Below, piece by piece: positions 7,566 to 11,541 of a DNA stretch of 11,541 nucleotides; position 1 is the first letter of the stretch; every line of letters begins with the position of its first letter. Both the position numbers and the translations under genes were made by a program. This DNA comes from JACCXJ01 sp052387115 (GTDB lineage Bacteria > Pseudomonadota > Gammaproteobacteria > JACCXJ01), in the NCBI GenBank assembly GCA_052387115.1, contig JBQTJM010000005.1, positions 1 through 11,541 of the forward strand, given 5' to 3'. The notes beneath the pieces are model-generated. The model ran no database searches. It was not told the origin of the DNA and saw nothing but the letters and a program-made list of their open reading frames with translations.

Positions 7566-7574
7566 GACGAACGG
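7566..7574 (-). promoter_or_regulatory. putative AlgR binding box upstream of the pil operon
   Basis: Read on the - strand the nine bases are CCGTTCGTC, preceded by A. This is identical to the core of the AlgR consensus known from Pseudomonas aeruginosa (ACCGTTCGTC in the algD far-upstream sites). The box points towards fimT and its near end is 138 nt from the fimT ATG. By chance an exact given 9-mer is expected about 0.0025 times in a region this size counting both strands. An AlgR-type regulator gene lies on the other side of the same region, making the assignment biologically coherent. Binding by this regulator is inference. Confidence 0.6.
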
Positions 7575-7681
7575 TTATATTTGGCCGAGCAGGACCCTGA
7601 TCTTCGAGTTCAGGATGCCAAGGCCGATACCTCCGCGATGATGAAGATGCAGCGGGGCGGCCCTCCGTGGTTTGCCGCCGC

Positions 7682-7687
7682 TATAAT
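7682..7687 (+). promoter_or_regulatory. possible sigma-70 -10 element (TATAAT) for the kinase gene
   Basis: A perfect TATAAT lies 62 nt before the kinase ATG and would give a leader of about 55 nt. No good -35 hexamer is present at 16-18 nt spacing (the sequence there is GGCCCT-like), so the promoter would be weak or need an activator. Support is the -10 match and its position only. Confidence 0.4.
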
Positions 7688-7749
7688 TGAGCACGAGAGA
7701 ACACCACAGTGAGGTCCAGGCTTGGGAAGTTTAAAACCGCGGTAGGGTC

Positions 7750-8829
7750 ATGATATTGCCTGTCGCGCGCGCTACTGACCGGCTGTTCATACCCAACTTC
7801 TGCACCGCCCGGCCCGTGTTCGTGCTGGTCTTGATGGGCGAGCTATTGGCCATCGTACTGACTCTATCGACCGCCACGGATGTAAACGCAAGCTTCGACG
7901 ATCTGGCCCTCAAGTCGCTTTTCATTCAATGGGTTACTCTTTGCTGCGCCGCGGTTCTGTGCGCCAGCCGAACGCTTTACTCCCGCCTCAGCGAGACCCG
8001 GGTAGCAATGGTCGCTTATGTATCGATGCTCGCGATCGCCTGGGTGTTGAGCGAGCTGGCGTGGTGGACCCTAGATTACTTAAGGAACCCGATGCCCCTC
8101 GGTGCGGCTTCCAGGGGAGAGTTTTTGGCACGCAATCTGGCGATTGCGGCGATCGTGATGGCCATCGCGCTGCGTTATATGTATGTCCACCATCACTGGG
8201 AACGGCGCATCGAATCGGAGGCCGAGGCCCGCATCCAAGCCTTGCAGGCGCGCATCCGGCCGCATTTTTTTTTCAACTGCATGAACACCATCGCCAGCCT
8301 GACCCGCAGCCATCCAATGCTGGCCGAGGAAGCGGTCGAAGACTTAGCCGATCTGTTTCGAGCGAGCCTCCTGCCCGCCCGTGATCGGGTCACGCTCGGT
8401 GGGGAGCTTGAGCTGTGCCGACAGTATTTACGGATAGAGGCCCTACGCTTGCAAGATCGCTTGGCGATCGATTGGCAAATCGATGAGTTACCGGCGGACG
8501 CCCTGGTACCGGTGTTATCGATTCAGCCGCTCATCGAGAACGCGATCTACCACGGGATCGAGCCCTTGCAACAGGGTGGGGTGACTCGGATCAGGGGGCA
8601 GCGCGAGGGGTACCGGCTCACGGTCGTGATCGAAAATCCCAAGCCGAAGGATGGCAGGCGATCCTCGCGCGCAAGCCATGGCTTCGCCCAGGAAAACGTA
8701 GGGCAACGACTGCAGGTTTTCTACGGCGGGTCGGGTGGGCTGACAGTGGAGGACTTGGGCGATCACTACCGGGCGACATTATCATTCCCCTATGAACGCG
8801 CCGAAGATGCGGATCCTCATCGTGGATGA
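7750..8829 (+). CDS. algZ: AlgZ/FimS-type sensor histidine kinase (LytS family)
   Basis: The protein has 359 residues, almost the same as P. aeruginosa AlgZ/FimS (358). It begins with a cytoplasmic tail reading LFIPNFCTARPVF, typical of AlgZ. Four probable membrane helices follow (about 23-40, 55-75, 88-112 and 128-146). A short coiled linker (RRIESEAEARIQALQARI) leads to the His_kinase motif RPHFFFN, with His172 as the phosphoacceptor. The usual family form is PHFLFN. The ATPase half has an N-box (QPLIENAIYHG, Asn264). The C-terminal G-box region is divergent (SHGFAQENVGQRLQVFYGG), as in AlgZ proteins, with the Gly-rich segment much reduced. The start ATG at 7750 has only a weak GGTAGGG upstream. 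It should sense an unknown signal in the inner membrane and control the phosphorylation of the regulator encoded immediately downstream. The neighbouring pil operon is the natural target. Confidence 0.88.
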   Translation: MILPVARATDRLFIPNFCTARPVFVLVLMGELLAIVLTLSTATDVNASFDDLALKSLFIQWVTLCCAAVLCASRTLYSRLSETRVAMVAYVSMLAIAWVLSELAWWTLDYLRNPMPLGAASRGEFLARNLAIAAIVMAIALRYMYVHHHWERRIESEAEARIQALQARIRPHFFFNCMNTIASLTRSHPMLAEEAVEDLADLFRASLLPARDRVTLGGELELCRQYLRIEALRLQDRLAIDWQIDELPADALVPVLSIQPLIENAIYHGIEPLQQGGVTRIRGQREGYRLTVVIENPKPKDGRRSSRASHGFAQENVGQRLQVFYGGSGGLTVEDLGDHYRATLSFPYERAEDADPHRG

Positions 8830-9586
8830 TGAGCCGCTCGCGCGCGAGCGGCTCGCCTCACTGATCCGCGAGCTTGGGATCGGTGAGGTCGTGGGAGAAG
8901 CGGGAAACGGGATCGAGGCCCTGACTGCCGTTGCGGCGCATGCGCCGCAACTCGTGTTGCTCGATATCCGCATGCCTGGCATGGACGGGTTGGAGGTAGC
9001 GCAACATCTGGCCTACTATGAGCCTCCCCCGGCGGTCATCTTTACGACGGCCTACGGAGACCACGCGCTCGAGGCCTTCGAAGCTAGTGCCGTCGATTAC
9101 CTGCTAAAGCCGATCCGCAAGGAGCGGCTCTTGCAGAGTTTCCAGCGCGCCGAAGTGCTGAGCCGGGGTCGGCTCGATATCCTCAAGCAGCGGACCGGTC
9201 CGACTCGAGGCCGAACCCATCTGAGCGCGCCGGTAGGCGGCAGCCTGAGGCTTGTGCCGGTGGATGAGGTGCTTTACTTCCAGGCGGATCAGAAATACGT
9301 CACGGTAGTCTGGACGGGGGGAGAGCTCGTCATCGAGGAGCCGCTCAAAACCCTGGAGGCCGAATTCGGCGAGCGGTTCCTCCGCATCCATCGCAACGCT
9401 TTGGTATCGCTCTCCCGAGTCGAAGCCCTGGCGCGCGATGGTGCGGGTGGCCTAGCGGTTAAATTGCGCGGGACAGAAAAGCGGTTGTCGGTCAGCCGCC
9501 GGCTTACCGGCCAAGTGCGCAGATGTCTTAAATCGATGACAAGGGCGGAGGAAGGCCTGCCGGCAGATGCGTATGGTCAGGACTAG
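8792..9586 (+). CDS. algR: AlgR-type LytTR response regulator
   Basis: The protein has 264 residues in two domains. Receiver, about 6-120: acidic pair D12/D13 in VDDEP, phosphoacceptor Asp58 in LLDIRMPGMDG, switch Thr86 (FTTAYGD) and Lys106 (LLKPI), so all catalytic positions are intact. LytTR DNA-binding domain, about 148-248: LVPVDEVLYFQADQKYVTV, then ERFLRIHRNALVSLSRV and a basic RLSVSRRL segment. LytTR proteins bind short direct repeats; AlgR recognises CCGTTCGTC, and that exact 9-mer lies in the region upstream of the kinase. The gene starts inside the kinase gene, overlapping it by 38 nt in another frame, which suggests tight coupling. ATG at 8807 (MRILIVDDEP) is an alternative start giving 259 residues. 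Neither has a clear ribosome site. In P. aeruginosa AlgR drives the fimU-pilVWXY1Y2E operon and alginate genes. Only the pil link is visible here. Confidence 0.9.
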   Translation: MNAPKMRILIVDDEPLARERLASLIRELGIGEVVGEAGNGIEALTAVAAHAPQLVLLDIRMPGMDGLEVAQHLAYYEPPPAVIFTTAYGDHALEAFEASAVDYLLKPIRKERLLQSFQRAEVLSRGRLDILKQRTGPTRGRTHLSAPVGGSLRLVPVDEVLYFQADQKYVTVVWTGGELVIEEPLKTLEAEFGERFLRIHRNALVSLSRVEALARDGAGGLAVKLRGTEKRLSVSRRLTGQVRRCLKSMTRAEEGLPADAYGQD

Positions 9587-9709
9587 TCCGAGTGGGGGAT
9601 CGATTCAGACCGAAGTTACCGGCCCGGACGGTGAGACATCATGACTCCGGTGCGGCACACCCGCTTTGCCACCGTTGGTTCCGGGAATGCGCCGCCGGAT
9701 TTGTGCCGC
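9587..9709. other. short convergent gap between algR and pdxJ
   Basis: The regulator gene and pdxJ end towards each other across 123 nt. I see no gene. A bulged hairpin can be drawn on the + strand (CGGTG at 9648-9652 with its complement ending at 9674), followed by GTTGGTT rather than a true T-run. It could be a weak terminator for the kinase/regulator operon but is not convincing. Confidence 0.3.
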
Positions 9710-10462
9710 TCACCCGGGGCCGTGCCACCTCGCCTCGCGCATCAGGCGTTTCATCTCCCGCACGGCCTCGGTGAGGCCCACGAAGACCGCCCGCGCCACG
9801 ATGGCATGGCCGATATTCAGCTCGGTCACCTGCGGGATCGCCGCGATGGGCATGACGTTGTGGAAGTTGAGGCCGTGACCGGCGTGCACGGTCAGTCCAC
9901 TTTCGACAGCCTGGCGCGCGGCGTCCGTAACGCGATCGAATTCCGCCTGCCGAGCCTGCCCTTCGCCGCAGTCCGCGTAACGCCCCGTGTGTAGCTCGAC
10001 GACCGGGGCACCGGCCGCGCGGGCGGCCTCGACCTGCCGCGGTTCGGGGTCTATGAAGAGCGACACGCGGACCCCGGCCGCGGCGAGCCGCCGGCACACC
10101 TCGCGGACGCGTTCCAACTGCCCTGCCACGTCAAGACCGCCCTCGGTGGTCAGCTCCTCACGGCGCTCGGGCACCAGACAGCAGTCGGCCGGGCGCAGAC
10201 GCTCGGCGACGCTGACCATCTCGTCGGTCACCGCCATCTCGAGGTTGAGGCGGGCCTCGATCACCTCGGACAGCAACTCCACGTCACGCTCTTGGATATG
10301 CCGCCGGTCCTCCCGAAGATGTACGGTGATGGCATCCGCACCGGCCTGCTCGGCCAGAAGCGCCGCCTGCACCGGGTCTGGATAACGGGTACCCCGTGCT
10401 TGCCGCAAGGTAGCGACGTGGTCGATATTCACACCGAGATCAATACAGGAGACTGGGTTCAT
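9710..10462 (-). CDS. pdxJ: pyridoxine 5'-phosphate synthase PdxJ
   Basis: The product has 250 residues from the ATG at 10460-10462; an in-frame GTG immediately upstream (10465) would add one residue. A GGATGG lies 7 nt before the ATG. The sequence follows E. coli PdxJ closely from end to end: LGVNIDHVATLRQARGT, YPDPVQAA, AEQAGAD-ITVHLREDRRHI, LNLEMAV, CCLVPE, ELTTEGGLDVAGQ, VSLFIDP, HAGHGLNFHNV, ELNIGHAI and EMKRLM. The expected active-site residues are present: His and Arg in VHLRED, Glu in NLEMAV, and His in HAGHGL. The enzyme condenses 1-deoxy-xylulose 5-phosphate with 3-amino-2-oxopropyl phosphate to form pyridoxine 5'-phosphate, the ring-closing step of DXP-dependent vitamin B6 synthesis, in the cytoplasm. 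It follows recO, as in the common era-recO-pdxJ order. The acpS that often comes next is absent; instead the gene faces algR. Confidence 0.97.
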   Translation of the reverse strand: MNPVSCIDLGVNIDHVATLRQARGTRYPDPVQAALLAEQAGADAITVHLREDRRHIQERDVELLSEVIEARLNLEMAVTDEMVSVAERLRPADCCLVPERREELTTEGGLDVAGQLERVREVCRRLAAAGVRVSLFIDPEPRQVEAARAAGAPVVELHTGRYADCGEGQARQAEFDRVTDAARQAVESGLTVHAGHGLNFHNVMPIAAIPQVTELNIGHAIVARAVFVGLTEAVREMKRLMREARWHGPG

Positions 10463-10474
10463 CACGTTACCATC

Positions 10475-10494
10475 CAGGCGATTTGCAGCGCCTG
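10475..10494 (-). other. small perfect stem-loop just upstream of pdxJ
   Basis: CAGGCG at 10475-10480 is complementary to CGCCTG at 10489-10494 around an 8-nt loop. On the mRNA it ends 12 nt before the pdxJ ATG and touches the edge of the GGATGG ribosome site. The remaining gap back to recO (10495-10610) is G/C-rich and holds a tandem TAGGGG repeat on the - strand. A role in limiting pdxJ translation is possible but unsupported beyond position. Confidence 0.35.
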
Positions 10495-10610
10495 TCCACG
10501 CTCCGTTTACAGCCCATGTGGGGCCTGATGCTCGCCCCTACCCCTACCTGCATCCGGGCAGCGAGGGGGGCCGGAAGTGGGAGCGCCTCGGCATTCGATC
10601 GGGACAGCCC

Positions 10611-11330
10611 CTATGGCGAGGCACCGCCGGACGCGGCCCTGAAAAGCTCGCGGCTGGCGAGCGGCCGGCCGCCCAGGTAGGCACCGAGCACGAAGCGCAT
10701 GAGTGCCTTGGTCTCACGCAGGTGCTCGCGTCCGGTCAGCGCCTCGCACGCCAGCGCGATTAACGCAGCACCGCTGATTTTGGCCGTCGCGACATCGGCC
10801 GGCGCCACCCGCCAAGGCCCCTTGTCGATCTGATAATAGTAATCGCGACCGTCCTCGATAGCGGCCCCGCCGTCGTTGTCCCGATCGAGCACCAAGCCGT
10901 AGCCGATCTCCGCGAGCAGTCGCTTCTCGAAGATCCTGAGGACCGGCTCGTCGGCGGCCGGTCTCGCCAGCGCGATCAGCGCCTCGGCGTAGGCCTCGAA
11001 GAGACGCGGGTGGGGGTCGCCGCGCGTCAATAGCCGCGTGAGCAGTTCGTTGACATAGAAACCGCTCAGGATCCTGGCGCCCGACAGCGGCTGCTGGAAG
11101 CCGGCCTGCTCGGCGTGCGTCAGGGTGCCGAGCTCGCCCCGTCCGGACCAGGCGACCAGAAGGCATTGAAAGGGTTGCAAGGTCCCGCGCCACGGGGAGC
11201 GCGGCCTCTGAGCGCCCTTGGCGACCACACCGACGCGGCCCTGCCGGGAGGAGAACACCTCCACGACGAGGCTCGTCTCGCGATAAGCGCGCCGGTGGAT
11301 CACGAAGGCCGGATGCAATTCGACGCGCAT
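10611..11330 (-). CDS. recO: DNA repair protein RecO
   Basis: The product has 239 residues from the ATG at 11328-11330, chosen because RecO proteins typically begin with a short leader before P-AFV-HRR-YRETS. The frame also offers a GTG at 11351, seven codons earlier. Neither has a clear Shine-Dalgarno. The N-terminal OB fold reads AFVIHRRAYRETSLVVEVFSSRQGRVGVVAKGAQRPRSPWRGTLQPF, as in E. coli RecO. The helical domain follows with LSGARILSGFYVNELLTRLL, then the FEKRLLAEIGYGL segment. The C-terminal part keeps LGGRPLASRELF. The zinc-type cysteines of some RecO proteins are not evident. RecO binds single-stranded DNA and SSB, and with RecR loads RecA in the RecF pathway of gap repair. The gap to pdxJ is 148 nt. 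Upstream lies a palindromic element separating it from the probable era gene. Confidence 0.95.
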   Translation of the reverse strand: MRVELHPAFVIHRRAYRETSLVVEVFSSRQGRVGVVAKGAQRPRSPWRGTLQPFQCLLVAWSGRGELGTLTHAEQAGFQQPLSGARILSGFYVNELLTRLLTRGDPHPRLFEAYAEALIALARPAADEPVLRIFEKRLLAEIGYGLVLDRDNDGGAAIEDGRDYYYQIDKGPWRVAPADVATAKISGAALIALACEALTGREHLRETKALMRFVLGAYLGGRPLASRELFRAASGGASP

Positions 11331-11369
11331 GACGTTCAATCGCGCCCACACGAGGCCGCGCCCCCGTCA

Positions 11370-11511
11370 GAGCTTGTGAAAAAATCGTCGCGAGCGAAGG
11401 GAGGTCGCGTTCCGCCGGAGCGCAGGAACCGGAGTGTATATTGAAATACATGAGGATTCCGAGCACCGCCGGAACGCGAGATCCCGAGCGCAGCAGATTT
11501 TTCACAAGCTC
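11370..11511. repeat. 142-bp palindromic MITE-like element between era and recO
   Basis: Both ends read GAGCTTGTGAAAAA(A)ATC inwards (11370-11386, and the complement at 11496-11511, one A fewer). The interior is also an imperfect inverted repeat: TCGCGTTCCGCCGG at 11405-11418 pairs with CCGCCGGAACGCGA at 11466-11479 with one mismatch, and the centre closes as TGTAT-ATTGAA-ATACA. The trinucleotide TCA abuts both ends (11367-11369 and 11512-11514), which would fit a 3-bp target duplication. There is no room for a protein. Runs of T follow the inner stem on both strands (T6 on the - strand, T5 on the +), so the transcript could fold into a long hairpin acting as a bidirectional terminator or processing signal. 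Non-autonomous element is inference; copies elsewhere in the genome would be needed to confirm it. Confidence 0.72.
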
Positions 11512-11541
11512 TCAATCGCAGAGACCCAGTCGCTGCAAGGC
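11512..11541 (-). CDS. era: probable 3' end of era (GTPase Era), fragment
   Basis: Only nine codons and the stop are inside the window. Read on the - strand they give ALQRLGLCD and then TGA at 11512-11514. Era proteins commonly finish with a segment like E. coli's ERALRSLGY plus a few acidic residues, and era directly precedes recO in many gammaproteobacteria, so position and ending agree. Era is an essential GTPase that binds 16S rRNA during small-subunit maturation. The stop codon coincides with the TCA flank of the palindromic element. The fragment is too short for certainty. Confidence 0.5.
   Translation of the reverse strand, partial: ALQRLGLCD

Larger units (their letters stand above)
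7428..7749. promoter_or_regulatory. divergent control region between the pil operon and the algZR-like genes
   Basis: These 322 nt carry no convincing gene and look less GC-rich than the flanking coding DNA. They should contain the promoters of the minor-pilin operon (leftward) and of the kinase/regulator pair (rightward). Visible inside are an exact AlgR-type box facing pil (7566-7574), an adjacent TATAAC on the - strand (7574-7579) that could be a -10 but lacks a good -35, and a perfect TATAAT on the + strand (7682-7687). I found no clear sigma-54 site with correct -24/-12 spacing. Confidence 0.75.

Overview
The window is ordinary chromosomal DNA from a GC-rich gammaproteobacterium. The pil gene set, the AlgZ/AlgR pair and the era-recO-pdxJ order all fit that group. 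The HAL2-like nucleotidase at the left edge recalls sulfur-oxidising or purple sulfur lineages, but I cannot name a genus from the sequence. All genes read cleanly, and I see no frameshift, phage, insertion-sequence transposase, tRNA, rRNA or CRISPR.

Layout: (1) 1-266, + strand: the 3' end of a HAL2/CysQ-type 3'(2'),5'-bisphosphate nucleotidase. (2) 397-7427, - strand: a seven-gene minor-pilin operon in the order fimT/fimU - pilV - pilW - pilX - small exported protein of unknown function - pilY1 - pilE. The first genes overlap or nearly touch, while the later gaps are 49-75 nt. (3) 7428-7749: a 322-nt divergent regulatory region with an exact AlgR-type box (CCGTTCGTC) facing the pil operon and a perfect TATAAT facing the kinase gene. 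(4) 7750-9586, + strand: an AlgZ/FimS-type LytS-family sensor kinase and an AlgR-type LytTR response regulator, overlapping by 38 nt. (5) 9710-11541, - strand: pdxJ, recO and the last few codons of a probable era. A 142-bp palindromic, MITE-like element sits exactly at the era stop codon.

Functionally, the centre is a self-contained type IV pilus tip module with its likely regulator alongside. FimT, PilV, PilW and PilX are predicted to form the priming complex with PilY1, a secreted VWA/beta-propeller adhesin, at the pilus tip. PilE is a pilin. In Pseudomonas aeruginosa AlgR activates the fimU-pilVWXY1Y2E operon, but the algZR genes are not next to it. Here the two are divergent neighbours with an AlgR-like box between them. 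The least understood gene is the 116-residue exported CxxC protein between pilX and pilY1. The least explained DNA is the era/recO palindrome.
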